Assembly (NCBI GenBank): GCA_025938035.1
Contig: JAICQE010000002.1
Location: 5,565 to 69,564, forward strand
Reading direction: 5' to 3'
Source of the DNA: Vicinamibacteria bacterium
GTDB lineage: Bacteria; Acidobacteriota; Vicinamibacteria; Vicinamibacterales; UBA2999
Length of the DNA stretch: 64,000 nucleotides
The notes under the pieces are model-generated. The model was not told the origin of the DNA and ran no database searches. It saw nothing but the letters and a program-made list of their open reading frames with translations. Made by a program: the position numbers and the translations under genes. Positions 23,825-33,411 of the stretch are shown here, one piece after another (position 1 is the stretch's first letter; the number at the start of each line of letters is the position of its first letter).

Positions 23825-25153
23825 ATGTTCAAGACACTGCAAACGGCCGTTGCCGGTCTCACCATCGTGTTCGGACTCACGCTCGCCTGGCCTCTCACCG
23901 CCGCGGCGCCGACCGCCAAACCGGAGGAGGTCGGGCTTTCAACCGAGCGGTTGAAGCGTGTCGCCGAACTGACGGAGCGCCATATTGCCGCCGGCAGCTT
24001 CTCCGGTGCCGTGGCGCTGGTGGCCCGAAATGGACGCGTTGCCTACCACGAAGCGTTCGGCCTGATGGATATCGAAGCCAAGAAGCCGATGGTCAAGGAC
24101 GGGATCTTCGAAATCATGTCGATGACCAAGCCGGTCATCGGCGTGGCGACGTTGATGATGCTGGAGGAAGGCAAGGTCCGGCTGCAGGATCCGGTCTCGA
24201 AGTTCATTCCCGAGTGGCGCAACATGACCGTCGCCGTGTCATTGCCCGCGGCGCCGGGTGCGCGCGGCGGCGGCGCGGCGGCACCGGCGGCCGCGCCGGG
24301 CGGCCGGGGAGGCGCGCCGGAGCCCCGCTACTACACCGTTCCCGTCGAACGCGAGGTGCAGATTCGCGATCTCCTGACGCACACCTCCGGCGTCGTCAGC
24401 GGAACGAACAGCAACTTCGCCAATCGCGCCGTGGCCGCCGGGCCGAAGGAGACGCTGGCCGACTACATCCCGCGCCTCGGCAGGGTTCCGCTCGACTTTC
24501 AGCCCGGCACCCGCTGGGCCTACAGCGCCGCCGCAGGGTTCGACGTCCTCTCGCGCGTTGTCGAAGTCGCGTCGGGCATGCCGATCGACCGTTTCGTCAA
24601 GCAGCGCATCTTCGATCCGCTCGAAATGAAGGACACCACCTACGTCGCGCCCATCGGCAACCCGCGTCTCGTCAAGCTCTACTCGCGGACGGCCGACGGC
24701 CTTCGTCCCGCGCAGTATCCCAACTTCGTCAACGGCATCTACTTCTCCGGCGGCGGCGGACTCTTCAGCACGCCGGCCGACTACGCACAGTTCGCGCTGA
24801 TGCTGGTGAACGGCGGCGAACTGAATGGCAAACGCCTTCTCAGTCCGCGCCTCGTCGAGCTGATGGGCTCCGTCTTTGCGCCCGACACGCTTCCGGGCCG
24901 CCCGAAGGGTGAAAGCTATGGCCTCAGCGTCCGCGTGGTGAACGATCCGGTCGCGCGTAACTCGTTCCTGACCGAAGGGACGTTCGGGTGGAGCGGCGCC
25001 TTCGGCACCCACTTCTGGGTCGATCGCAAGGAGAAGCTGGTTGCCGTGGTGATGACGCAGACGTCGAACCAGGAGTTCCTGCGCGACTTCGAAAACATGG
25101 TCATGCAGGCGGTGGTCGGCGGTGGAGCTCTCGGATCAACAGGCACGAACTAG
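23825..25153 (+). CDS. Class C beta-lactamase-like serine hydrolase
   Basis: The protein has 442 residues from the ATG at 23825, preceded by GGGAGG; the upstream in-frame ATG lacks such a site and would spoil the signal peptide. Residues 1-28 form a signal peptide. The nucleophile motif SMTK is at 99-102, and YSA takes the usual YxN place. DLLTHTSG and a C-terminal GAFGTHFWVD segment also fit the family. A Gly/Ala-rich low-complexity insert lies near residues 144-163. The family includes beta-lactamases, penicillin-binding proteins and esterases; antibiotic resistance is not implied. Confidence 0.92.
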   Translation: MFKTLQTAVAGLTIVFGLTLAWPLTAAAPTAKPEEVGLSTERLKRVAELTERHIAAGSFSGAVALVARNGRVAYHEAFGLMDIEAKKPMVKDGIFEIMSMTKPVIGVATLMMLEEGKVRLQDPVSKFIPEWRNMTVAVSLPAAPGARGGGAAAPAAAPGGRGGAPEPRYYTVPVEREVQIRDLLTHTSGVVSGTNSNFANRAVAAGPKETLADYIPRLGRVPLDFQPGTRWAYSAAAGFDVLSRVVEVASGMPIDRFVKQRIFDPLEMKDTTYVAPIGNPRLVKLYSRTADGLRPAQYPNFVNGIYFSGGGGLFSTPADYAQFALMLVNGGELNGKRLLSPRLVELMGSVFAPDTLPGRPKGESYGLSVRVVNDPVARNSFLTEGTFGWSGAFGTHFWVDRKEKLVAVVMTQTSNQEFLRDFENMVMQAVVGGGALGSTGTN

Positions 25154-25811
25154 CGCAGTTTTTGACTTGCTGTCGCGACGGTTGCCGTTCCGCCCGTGTG
25201 GGAACGTGGGGAGCCACAGGTGATCAGCGTCGCCGATCCCGCTCGCTGGCGCGGCAAAACGCGACTCCGGCTGTCGAAGCGAAGAACGCACGAGAGCTAC
25301 CCGTGACGATCGCGAACGTCACGAGTGTCGACTAGGCCAGTCGAACCTCCGCCGGCGTGCCGAGCGGCCGGCGGAGCCGAGAGACCTGCTGACGCGGCCT
25401 GGCCCGGCCTGACCTTCCAATCTAAGAAACGCGCTAGCCTGACGCGTGTTTCGAATGCGCGCAGGACGGCGGACCGCGCGACGTCCTCATGGGTGTGAGT
25501 CGGTCATGCCGGCCTTGGCCGGCACGGCCGCCTCAGTGGGCGACGCACCGGACGAGCCTGCGCGCGAGCGACTTGTGAGGGACGTGATCAGCGCAGGCGG
25601 TAAATCGGCCCGCAGGCCCTGCGACGTCGGCGCCGCCACTATTGCCACTGGCCTCCGGGGCAGCTGGTTACCGACACGATTCGAAGGCTGTCGCTCGGAT
25701 CATTCAAGGCGACGGCGTAGTCGTCAGTCCACGCCGGAGGGCCCGGATTTTCCACGTCCCGAACCCGGAGCCGCGAGCAGGCACGTCCGGTGCGTCGCCT
25801 CCCGCTGACGT
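25154..25811. other. 658-bp region with no recognised gene
   Basis: Between the convergent ends of the serine hydrolase and the GT87 gene there is no frame with recognisable protein features. A frame at 25446-25808 (plus) is Arg/Ser-rich and looks like chance. No tRNA, hairpin-plus-T-run terminator or dispersed repeat copy was seen. Confidence 0.5.
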
Positions 25812-26987
25812 TCAGGCGACTCGTCGCGCCCTCAACGTGTAGAGCGCGACGAGCAGCACGCTCGCGCAGACGGTAATCACCGCCATCTCCATGAACCGGG
25901 CGTACGCCGGGCGGCCGATGAGATCGAAGACGCTCAACCCCATCACCAGTCCCGCCGCGACGACGGCGGCCTGCAGCGCCCTCGGAAGACGATCAAGATA
26001 ATTGACCAGCAGGACAACCGCGGTGGTTGCGAGCAGGAGCACGTAATCCCAGCCCTGCGGAGAAAGCAGCGGAATGAGCATCAGCAGCAGACTGCCTTCG
26101 ATTGCTTCAGGGAACGTCAGGCCCCGTCGATACACCAGCACCATGGCGGTGCAGCCAAGCGCGATGAGTGCCGTAACCAACGCAACCGACGTCGCCACGG
26201 TGCCTGCTCCAAACCATTTCGCGTAGGCGCTCGCGAACGAGACATTGTCCGGATTGAGCAGGTTGGACGGTGTCGTGCCGCTGACGGTGGCCCACCAGTC
26301 GCGATAGAGTGCGATCGTTCCATCCACACCGTAGAGCGGCAGCGGCAAAACGCTTATCACGGCGAGCGTGAGCAAGGCCGCTGTCGCCGACGCCGCTTTC
26401 CGGCGTGCCAGGAGCCACGGGAGGAAGAGCACACCGTACGGCTTGATGGCGATCGTGAACGCGATCAAAACGCCCGCGAGCCTTTCGCGCCCGCGTTTCA
26501 TCTCCACGAGCGCGCACACTGCGAGAACCGCGAACAGGACGTTGACCTGGCCGAGAATGAGTTCGTGGCCGTAAAACTTGCCGAGCACGGCAATCGCGGC
26601 CACTGCGAGAACGGCGTTCGACCGCCGGCGCTCGGGCAGCACGTCGAGACTCAACCTCACGAGGAGCGCAAGCAGCAGCGCCGATGCCGTGAACCAGACC
26701 GCTTTTGCCGCCGGCAGCGGCAGGAAGCCCACCGGAATCGTCAGCACGGCGAACGCCGGAAAGTACTTGAACCGATAGTGCTCGTCGTCGGCGCGATAGA
26801 GCGGCTCGCCGGCGGCGGCGCGCGTGGCCCCGCGCCAATAGACCTCGAAGTCGGCCATGCTGTTCGACGCGCGCAGGGCAAAGATCGTCAGTGCCGCCAC
26901 GGCTATCAGAACGCCCGCGGCCACGCGATCCGGCCGGCGGAGGCGGATCACGTGCGCCCGGTCGTCCTTGACCGTCGCAGCCGCCAC
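25812..26987 (-). CDS. GT87-like membrane mannosyltransferase family protein
   Basis: The 391-residue integral membrane protein has about ten hydrophobic segments. A short loop after the first helix holds DFEVYWRGATRAAAGEPLYR, the usual GT87 (DUF2029) signature, followed by YFPAFAVLTIPVGFLPLPAA. A PDNVSFASAYAKWFG loop is in the second half. Such enzymes transfer sugars from polyprenyl-phosphate donors on the outer face of the membrane. The upstream gene makes that kind of donor (Dpm1-type), and the two overlap by 40 bases, so they probably act together. Confidence 0.88.
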   Translation of the reverse strand: MAAATVKDDRAHVIRLRRPDRVAAGVLIAVAALTIFALRASNSMADFEVYWRGATRAAAGEPLYRADDEHYRFKYFPAFAVLTIPVGFLPLPAAKAVWFTASALLLALLVRLSLDVLPERRRSNAVLAVAAIAVLGKFYGHELILGQVNVLFAVLAVCALVEMKRGRERLAGVLIAFTIAIKPYGVLFLPWLLARRKAASATAALLTLAVISVLPLPLYGVDGTIALYRDWWATVSGTTPSNLLNPDNVSFASAYAKWFGAGTVATSVALVTALIALGCTAMVLVYRRGLTFPEAIEGSLLLMLIPLLSPQGWDYVLLLATTAVVLLVNYLDRLPRALQAAVVAAGLVMGLSVFDLIGRPAYARFMEMAVITVCASVLLVALYTLRARRVA

Positions 26988-27667
26988 GGCAGCCAGATCG
27001 ATTCCATGATGACCGGCCAGTTCATCTTGGAGCGTCCCTGCGTCCGTTCGACGAACACGATGGGAACTTCGGCGACGCGCAACCCGCGCTGGACGGTTTC
27101 CCAGGCCATCTCGACCTGAAACGAGTAACCGCTCGACTTCAGCCGCTCGAGCGGCAGCCGTCTGAGCGTCTCGCGCCGCCAGCAGCGATATCCCGCCGTG
27201 GCGTCGCGCACCCGCAGGCCCGTGACCACGCGGACGTAGAAGTTCGCAAACCGGCTGAGCAGCCGGCGATCGAGCGACCAGTTCGACACGCCTCCGCCTG
27301 GAACGTAGCGGGAGCCGATGACGAGGTCGGCGGTTGACGCTGCCGCGATCAGATCCGGCAGATACCTGACATCGTGCGACAGGTCGGCGTCCATCTGCGC
27401 GATCAGGTCCGTCTGATAGCCGAGCGCGTGCTGCATCCCGTCGATATATGCGGAGCCGAGTCCCGCGGGGCGCGGCCGGTGCATGACCTCGAGCCTGCCC
27501 GGGAACGTCGAGGAGAGGGTTTCCGCGATCTGGCCGGTCCCATCCGGAGAGCCGTCGTCAACGACGAGCACGCGGACGCCGGGGAACTCCATGAGCTGCC
27601 GAATCAGATGCGGCAGTGTTTCACGCTCGTTGTAGGTCGGGATGATGACCGCGCACGTCGGAGACAA
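26948..27667 (-). CDS. Polyprenol-phosphate mannosyltransferase (Dpm1-like GT2)
   Basis: The 239-residue protein is a single GT2 domain with no membrane anchor. It has the Dpm1 features IIPTYNERETLPHLIRQLME, VLVVDDGSPDGTG, GLGSAYIDGM, MDADLSHD (the DXD-type metal site) and VIGSRYVPGGGVSNW. It moves mannose (or a related sugar) from a nucleotide donor to polyprenol phosphate. It overlaps the GT87 gene and is divergent from the MFS gene. Confidence 0.93.
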   Translation of the reverse strand: MSPTCAVIIPTYNERETLPHLIRQLMEFPGVRVLVVDDGSPDGTGQIAETLSSTFPGRLEVMHRPRPAGLGSAYIDGMQHALGYQTDLIAQMDADLSHDVRYLPDLIAAASTADLVIGSRYVPGGGVSNWSLDRRLLSRFANFYVRVVTGLRVRDATAGYRCWRRETLRRLPLERLKSSGYSFQVEMAWETVQRGLRVAEVPIVFVERTQGRSKMNWPVIMESIWLPWRLRRSRTTGRT

Positions 27668-27768
27668 CGGAGAGCATCATACCGGGATCCCATGGTAGTA
27701 CTGATCGCAGCATGCCTCCCAATTGATCCCCGTTCCGCCGGAACCTCGTTCTTTATCCCTTCTACCGC

Positions 27769-28770
27769 GTGGTCTCGGTCGAAGGGATTACGCACGCCGT
27801 TTATCTGCTCTGGTGGGTGCAGTACAAGCACGTCTCCCCCGTGGCAGTTGCCGCGGTCCTCGCGGCGGGCGAGATCGCCATTACGCTGCTGGAAGTGCCG
27901 ACCGGCCGGTTCGCCGATCGATTCGGCCATCGCCGAAGCCTGATCCTCGGATCGGCGATTCAGATCGTCGCGATGCTCCTGTGCTGGCTGGCCGAAGGTG
28001 TCTCCGGCCTGGTCGTCGCCAGCGTGTGCGTCGCGCTTGGCGATACGTTCCGCTCGGGTGCCGACCAGGCGCTGCTGTTCGAGTCGTGTGTCGCGGACGG
28101 GCAGCCGCAGCGTTTCCAGCAGATCGAAGCGAAGACCCACAGCCTCGAGTTGATCGGCCTGGTGGCGATGATGGTGGCCGGCGGGATCCTCGTCGAGACG
28201 GTTGGATTCGCGGCCGCATGGATCGCCGAAACGGTCCTTGCCGCGTCGGGACTCGCCATCGCGCTGGCGATGGCTTCACCGCCGGCAACGCCAACGCGTT
28301 CGGCCGCAGCCGTCGAGAGCGATGCAACCGGCGCGGCGTTCCGGCCGCTGCGCGTGATCGTACCGGCGGCGCTGATTGGGGGTGCTGCCAGCGCCATCAC
28401 GTTCATGGCACAGACCGGCGAAAGCGCGACGCCGATGCAACTGACGGTGCTGGTGAGCGCGATTACGCTGTCCGAGGCATTCGGCGCCGCGCTGGCGCGC
28501 TATCTGCGAGCAGATGTGGCGACCCAGTATGCGCTCCTCGCGACTGCTCTGTTGTTTGTCGCCGTGATGGCCGTCGCTCCCGGCTTTTTCCTGGCAGGAG
28601 CCGTGACGCTGTCGGTGTTGACAGGCGCTGCGGCGCCGCTGCGCGCAGCCGCGATTCAGCTGGTTATCGAGCAGCGCCGCGCCGAAGCCGCCTCATGGGC
28701 CAGCGCGCTCGATGGAGCGATCGGGACGCTCGCATTGCTGGTCGCGGGCCACCTCAGCAGCACGCGCTGA
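27769..28770 (+). CDS. MFS transporter, start region interrupted by a stop codon
   Basis: The 333-residue protein has about ten hydrophobic segments and the MFS loop signature GRFADRFGHRRSLILG. It opens at a GTG at 27769. Homology-like sequence goes further upstream in frame: NLVLYPFYR, typical of this MFS type, sits directly before the GTG. An ATG at 27712 is in frame, but a TGA (27724-27726) follows four codons later. Either the start was lost and the protein is a little short, or the stop is a recent mutation or a sequence error. The substrate is unknown. Confidence 0.75.
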   Translation: MVSVEGITHAVYLLWWVQYKHVSPVAVAAVLAAGEIAITLLEVPTGRFADRFGHRRSLILGSAIQIVAMLLCWLAEGVSGLVVASVCVALGDTFRSGADQALLFESCVADGQPQRFQQIEAKTHSLELIGLVAMMVAGGILVETVGFAAAWIAETVLAASGLAIALAMASPPATPTRSAAAVESDATGAAFRPLRVIVPAALIGGAASAITFMAQTGESATPMQLTVLVSAITLSEAFGAALARYLRADVATQYALLATALLFVAVMAVAPGFFLAGAVTLSVLTGAAAPLRAAAIQLVIEQRRAEAASWASALDGAIGTLALLVAGHLSSTR

Positions 28771-28815
28771 GAACCGAGCCGCCTTGAACGCCGGCACGGG
28801 CCCGGGTGATGCATA

Positions 28816-30348
28816 TTGACGGCGAGGGTCGGCATAATGCTGTCGCGCGTGCACCTCCTGCCCGTCGTCCGGCTTGTCGCTACCGCAATCCTCGTCGTCG
28901 CCGCACTTCTGGCGACCGAGCGGCTCCAGGGGCCGACCGGCCACCCGACGTTCCTCCTGGTCGTGCCCATCATCATTCTGGCGGCGGCCGCCTGGGGCAC
29001 CGCGATGGGTGCGATGGCCGCAGCGCTCAGCGTTGCCGGCATGGCGCTTCTCGTCGAGCCGCGATGGAGCCTCTACGTCGAGAATCCCGGCGAGCAGACG
29101 CTCATCTTCGTGTTCGTCGGCGTCGCGATCGCCAGCGTGGTTGTCGCCAACCACTACCATCGGCTTCGCGAGGCGATGCGCGTGAACGAGGCCGAGTTCC
29201 GCGCCCTGTTCGAGCTGGCCGCCGTCGGCAGCGCCATGGCAGATCCGGTGACCGGACGGATCCTGCGGGCCAACGCGCAGTTCGGCGCGATCACGGGTTA
29301 CACGCCGGACGAACTCCTGTCGAAGACAATCGCCGAGATCACGCACCCGGATGACCGCGATCGCGATCGGATCACGATGACGGAGCTGAGTGCGGGCGTG
29401 CGCGGCCGCTGGACGACGGAGAAGCGCTACATCCGCAAGGACGGCAGCATCGTCTGGGTGCTCGTCAACGGTGCGCTGGTCAGGGACAGCCGCGGGCAAC
29501 CCGATCACGCCATTGCGCATGCCGTGGATATTTCGAGCCGGCGGCAGGCAGAAGAGGACGCCCGCGAGGCGAATCGGCTGAAGGACGAATTCCTGGCGAC
29601 GCTCTCGCACGAACTGCGCACGCCGCTCAATGTCGTGGCGGGCTGGGTGCGGCTCCTGGGAAAAACGATGAACACGCAGCCGCACGATGTGCGCCGGGGG
29701 TTGCCCGTCCTGGAACGCAACGTCGACGTCCTGCGGCGGCTGACCGACGACCTCCTCGGCATGTCCGACGTGCTCGCCGGCAGGATCTTCCTCGAACGGC
29801 GGCCCCTTCCGATCGACGTCCTGCTGGCGGAGATTGCCGAGAGTCTTGCCATCACGGCACAAGCAAAGCGGATCGTCGTCGACTGTCAGTTCGGATCCTC
29901 CGCGGTCGTGGAGGGGGACGAGAACCGGCTGCGCCAGGTCTTCTGGAACATCGTCTCGAACGCACTGAAGTTCACCCCCGAAGGCGGAGCCGTCAGCCTG
30001 ACGACGCGATTCGACGGCACGCATGCCGTCGTCGAAATTGCGGACACCGGCATCGGGATCGCGGCGTCCTTCCTGCCGCACGTGTTCGACAAGTTCCGGC
30101 AGGAGGATGGCACGCACACCCGCGAGCATTCCGGCCTCGGCCTCGGACTTGCGATTACCCGCCAGTTCGTCGAGCTCCACGACGGCACCATCAGCGCCGC
30201 CAGTGCGGGACGGGGCCATGGCTCGTCGTTCGTCGTCAGGATTCCGGCCTCACGGCCGGCGACGTTGCCGGCACCGCCGGAGGCGTCCACGGCCGTCCGC
30301 GTCGCGCACGAGCGCGTGACGGCGCACATTTCAGACCACACGCGCTGA
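28816..30348 (+). CDS. PAS-domain sensor histidine kinase with DUF4118-like membrane region
   Basis: This protein has 510 residues. Residues 1-115 have three or four membrane segments of DUF4118/KdpD type. A PAS domain spans about 125-245 (FRALFELAAVGSAMADPVTG, GYTPDELL, HPDDRDRD). The HisKA box is FLATLSHELRTPLN, with the phospho-His near 271. HATPase motifs are NIVSNALKFTPEGG, EIADTGIGIA and HSGLGLGLAI. No response regulator gene is adjacent, so it is an orphan kinase here. A start at the internal ATG (MLSRVHLL, 28837) is also possible. Confidence 0.93.
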   Translation: MTARVGIMLSRVHLLPVVRLVATAILVVAALLATERLQGPTGHPTFLLVVPIIILAAAAWGTAMGAMAAALSVAGMALLVEPRWSLYVENPGEQTLIFVFVGVAIASVVVANHYHRLREAMRVNEAEFRALFELAAVGSAMADPVTGRILRANAQFGAITGYTPDELLSKTIAEITHPDDRDRDRITMTELSAGVRGRWTTEKRYIRKDGSIVWVLVNGALVRDSRGQPDHAIAHAVDISSRRQAEEDAREANRLKDEFLATLSHELRTPLNVVAGWVRLLGKTMNTQPHDVRRGLPVLERNVDVLRRLTDDLLGMSDVLAGRIFLERRPLPIDVLLAEIAESLAITAQAKRIVVDCQFGSSAVVEGDENRLRQVFWNIVSNALKFTPEGGAVSLTTRFDGTHAVVEIADTGIGIAASFLPHVFDKFRQEDGTHTREHSGLGLGLAITRQFVELHDGTISAASAGRGHGSSFVVRIPASRPATLPAPPEASTAVRVAHERVTAHISDHTR

Positions 30349-30355
30349 GCGCGCG

Positions 30356-30643
30356 TCATCCGCCGTCGCGGCGCTTCCGGAGATACGCGCGGGCGAACGG
30401 GCAGATTGCCACAACGCGCAGTCGCCAGGCGTGAACCTTGTCGAGCGCGTATTCGACGAGAGCGTCGCCAAGGTGTCGTCCGCGAAGCGCCTCGGGCACC
30501 TCGGTGTGAATGAGCTCCAGCGTCTCGGGCGTCTTCTTGTAGAGCAGGAACGCCGTTTGCCCATCGGTCGTCAGCTCGAAGCGGTTCGTGTCGGTGTTGT
30601 CGACCACATCGGCCGTTCGAGCGGCGCGATCGTCGGGGACCAT
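30356..30643 (-). CDS. YjdJ-type small GNAT N-acetyltransferase
   Basis: The 95-residue protein is the short GNAT form: RFELTTDGQTAFLLYKKT, LELIHTEVPEALRGRHLGDA with the acetyl-CoA-binding turn RGRHLGDALVEYAL, and VVAICPFARAYLRKR near the end. Members of this family (also called Gtn1-like) are single-domain enzymes of unclear substrate. It converges with the sensor kinase, with 7 bases between stops. Confidence 0.88.
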   Translation of the reverse strand: MVPDDRAARTADVVDNTDTNRFELTTDGQTAFLLYKKTPETLELIHTEVPEALRGRHLGDALVEYALDKVHAWRLRVVAICPFARAYLRKRRDGG

Positions 30644-30713
30644 CTGCTCATCCTCGTCGTGAAAAATTCTTCTTGCAAGAGGCGGTGACCGCGCCCCATG
30701 CTACGCCTGCCGC

Positions 30714-30730
30714 ACGTAGTGTCCGCCTTT
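30714..30730 (-). repeat. Partial family-1 repeat
   Basis: GTAGTGTCCGCCTTTC keeps only the left half of the family-1 palindrome. It lies upstream of the feruloyl-esterase gene. The rest of the 150-bp gap shows only the ribosome site of that gene. Confidence 0.4.
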
Positions 30731-30792
30731 CTTGGCCGCCGTCGCTGCGACACAGCGCAGGCGGCAGACGGACCCGCGGAGGAGGACTCCCC

Positions 30793-32382
30793 ATGATCGG
30801 CAGTATCGCTCTCATGCTTCTCGGCGCCGCAGCGGCGCCCACGCCCTGCGACGCGCTTACCGGCCTCAAGCTCGACAACGCGACGATTACCAGCGCTCGC
30901 CTGGTCGCCGAAGGCCCGGTACCCACTCCGACTCCGGCCCGCCCTGTTGCAGGCGCTGCAGGCGCCGCCGACGGCGGGCGCGGTGGACAAGCGCAGGGCG
31001 CACGCGGCAGGGGAGCCGCAGATGGTCCGCAGGGCGGACGCCAGGCGGCTGCCGGTCCGCGTGGCGGGGGCCCGGCGACGCCGCGGGTTATTCCCGAGCA
31101 CTGCCGTCTCCAGCTGGTGCTCAAACCCTCGGCCGACTCGCTCATCAACATGGAACTGTGGCTGCCGCCCGCGGACAAGTGGAACGGGAAATTCATGGGC
31201 GTCGGCAACGGTGGATTTGCCGGTTCGATTCAGGGCATGACGAACGACATGCCGCAGGCGCTCCGCCTCGGCTACGCGACCGCTGGCACGGATACCGGCC
31301 ACCAGGACGCCGGCGGCGCGTGGGCGATCGGGCACCCGGAAAAGATGATCGACTTTGGCTATCGCGCGACGCACGAGATGACGGTCAAGGCGAAGCAGAT
31401 CGTCAAAGCGTTTTACGACCGGGGGCCGCAGTACTCGTACTTCAAGGGCTGTTCGACCGGCGGGCGGATGGCGGTGATGGAAGCGCAGCGCTACCCGGAC
31501 GACTATGACGGCATCATCGCCGGCGCGCTCGCGAGCCGTCACATCCACATGTGGACCTCAGGCGTCGAACGCAGCGCGCGCCTGGTACGCAACCCCGACC
31601 AGAAACTGACCGCCGAGGACGCCGCGCTGGTGAACAACCTGGTGAACACGTGCGACACCTTGAAGGAAGGGTTCCTCAACAATCCACGCGCCTGCAAGGT
31701 CGATTTGTCGTCGCTCAAGTGCACGGCCGGCAAGACGGCCGGATGCCTGACCGACGCGAAGATGAAGACGGTCGAGACCTTCTACGGCGGCGTGAAGGAC
31801 TCGAACGGTGAGCTGATCTTCTCGGGTCAGGCGCTCGGCAATCCGATTGCCGCGAGCCCCGCCAACATCAACCCCGGCGGCGGCACGTTCGATCTCGTGC
31901 GCATCGCCTACAACGACCCGAACTTCGCCTGGGAGAAGTTCGATATCGATCGCGACATGAAGTTCCTCGACGAGAAGATCGGCTACGTCGATGCGGTCAA
32001 CCCGGACCTGGGCAAGTTCAAGTCGAGCGGCGGCAAGCTGCTCATGTTCCATGGCTGGGCCGACACCGGCATCACTCCGGAAACGACGATCTGGTATTAC
32101 GAGCAGGTGCTGAACAAGATGGGGCGCAACCAAAACGACTGGATGCGCCTGTTCATGGTGCCCGGAATGGGCCACTGCGGCGGCGGTCCGGGAGTCAACG
32201 GGTTCGATCAGATCGGCACGCTGGAACGCTGGGTCGAGAAGGGCATCGCGCCGAACTCGATCATCGGCACCGGCGCGAACGGTCTGGCCCGCCCGTTGTG
32301 CATGTATCCCCAGGCGGCGGAATACAAAGGCACCGGCGACCTGAAGGACGCGGCGAACTGGTCCTGCCAGGCGCCGCGCTAG
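30793..32382 (+). CDS. Secreted tannase/feruloyl esterase family protein
   Basis: The protein has 529 residues from the ATG at 30793, with GGAGGA in front of it, and opens with a signal-like segment. A Gly/Ala/Gln-rich insert (about 45-95) is followed by the tannase/feruloyl-esterase fold: GCSTGGR with the nucleophile Ser, then MFHGWADTGITP and GMGHCGGGPG carrying the expected Asp and His. The enzymes cleave ester bonds of plant phenolics such as ferulate or gallate. Several Cys pairs are present, as usual in exported members. Confidence 0.92.
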   Translation: MIGSIALMLLGAAAAPTPCDALTGLKLDNATITSARLVAEGPVPTPTPARPVAGAAGAADGGRGGQAQGARGRGAADGPQGGRQAAAGPRGGGPATPRVIPEHCRLQLVLKPSADSLINMELWLPPADKWNGKFMGVGNGGFAGSIQGMTNDMPQALRLGYATAGTDTGHQDAGGAWAIGHPEKMIDFGYRATHEMTVKAKQIVKAFYDRGPQYSYFKGCSTGGRMAVMEAQRYPDDYDGIIAGALASRHIHMWTSGVERSARLVRNPDQKLTAEDAALVNNLVNTCDTLKEGFLNNPRACKVDLSSLKCTAGKTAGCLTDAKMKTVETFYGGVKDSNGELIFSGQALGNPIAASPANINPGGGTFDLVRIAYNDPNFAWEKFDIDRDMKFLDEKIGYVDAVNPDLGKFKSSGGKLLMFHGWADTGITPETTIWYYEQVLNKMGRNQNDWMRLFMVPGMGHCGGGPGVNGFDQIGTLERWVEKGIAPNSIIGTGANGLARPLCMYPQAAEYKGTGDLKDAANWSCQAPR

Positions 32383-32506
32383 CTAGTCCTTGGTCCCTGG
32401 TCCGTCCCTATAGATCTGCCTCACGCGTGGCGCTGGCGCACGCACCCGCCGGATCGGTATCTCAGTCGCCCTAGCTCGGCGCCGGGGGATCGAGCTCGGC
32501 CGCACT

Positions 32507-32926
32507 TCATCGCTGGCGGTCGCGCTGTGCGGTAACTGCGATCGCTAGGATCACGCCGACGGCGCACAGGCCGATCAGCACAGCGCCTCCGACCGCCACG
32601 CCGGTCGACCCAACCTCCACGATCTTCTGTTCCGGCCACTCGCGCGCGTCGTAGGCCTGCGCCAGCCGCAGCGCCATCCCGCGCCAGAAATTCGCGCCGA
32701 GCCATCCGTAGCCAGCGGCGAGCACCGCTGCGTAAGTGATCCGAGTCCGGCGCCACATGACGACCCCGGCGAGGAGCAGTGCCAGCCCGATGGCGTCGAC
32801 GAGGTAATACAGGCTCAGCAGTCGCGGAAAGGAGATCCACGTTTCCAGCGGTGCGTAAATCACGAGGACCGCGACGGTGAAGATAACCAACGCGGACTCG
32901 GTGCGCGTGCGATACACCGGCATCAC
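32507..32926 (-). CDS. Four-helix membrane protein of unknown function
   Basis: The 139-residue protein has four hydrophobic segments (about 12-30, 38-57, 66-82, 105-130) and a short polar loop. No family was recognised. It overlaps the preceding VOC gene stop by 4 bases (ATGA), so the two are probably one transcript. The 124-bp gap after the feruloyl-esterase gene holds nothing clear. Confidence 0.7.
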   Translation of the reverse strand: MMPVYRTRTESALVIFTVAVLVIYAPLETWISFPRLLSLYYLVDAIGLALLLAGVVMWRRTRITYAAVLAAGYGWLGANFWRGMALRLAQAYDAREWPEQKIVEVGSTGVAVGGAVLIGLCAVGVILAIAVTAQRDRQR

Positions 32927-33399
32927 ACGATTTGGACGACCGCCCCGTCCGGATCCTTCACGTGAAATCCGAATTCGACGTTATTCGCCGGCGTCAGTCC
33001 GTGCTGTTTCAGGACTGCGGTCACAGCGTCGCGATTGAATCCCTTCACGCTGAGCGCGAAGTGATCGATGTCGCCCGCGGGACCTTGCTGACGGAGCGAG
33101 ACGAGCGTGCTGTTCACCCCTGTGCCGCCGGTTCCCAGGCGCAGGATGCGGTTGGCTTTGTCCTCGCTGACCGGGGTCAGGCCGAAGACTTTTGCATAGA
33201 AATCGGCCGAGCGCTGCAGATCTGCGACGAGGACCGAGGTGTGGTCGACGCCGGTTGCCTGCAGGCCGGTCGTTTGCGCCGCCGCCGGCGCGGCCGCAGC
33301 CCCGGCGGCCACGAGCGACGACAAGCCCTGAATCAGCTCCCGGCGTGTCAATCCGCCGCGCTCGAAGCGCTGGACAAAGTCGGTAATGATCGCGTCCAT
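32923..33399 (-). CDS. Exported VOC (glyoxalase-fold) family protein
   Basis: The 158-residue protein has an N-terminal export signal with a twin-Arg start (TRRELIQGLSSLVAAGAAAA). A VOC domain follows: GVDHTSVLVADLQRSADFYA, KVFGLTPV, and DIDHFALSVKGFN to the C-terminal HVKDPDGAVVQIV. The His and Glu/Asp positions suit metal binding. The function could be a dioxygenase, lyase or binding protein; the export signal is unusual for such a small VOC protein but common in this phylum. Confidence 0.85.
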   Translation of the reverse strand: MDAIITDFVQRFERGGLTRRELIQGLSSLVAAGAAAAPAAAQTTGLQATGVDHTSVLVADLQRSADFYAKVFGLTPVSEDKANRILRLGTGGTGVNSTLVSLRQQGPAGDIDHFALSVKGFNRDAVTAVLKQHGLTPANNVEFGFHVKDPDGAVVQIV

Positions 33400-33411
33400 A
33401 AGGGGCAGATT

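Noticed and set aside
23825..25153. Antibiotic-resistance beta-lactamase
   Set aside because: The fold is shared with esterases and penicillin-binding proteins; the YxN motif reads YSA and there is no resistance context.
25446..25808. 120-codon plus-strand frame in the 658-bp gap
   Set aside because: The translation is Arg/Ser-rich with no ordered segment, and there is no ribosome site.
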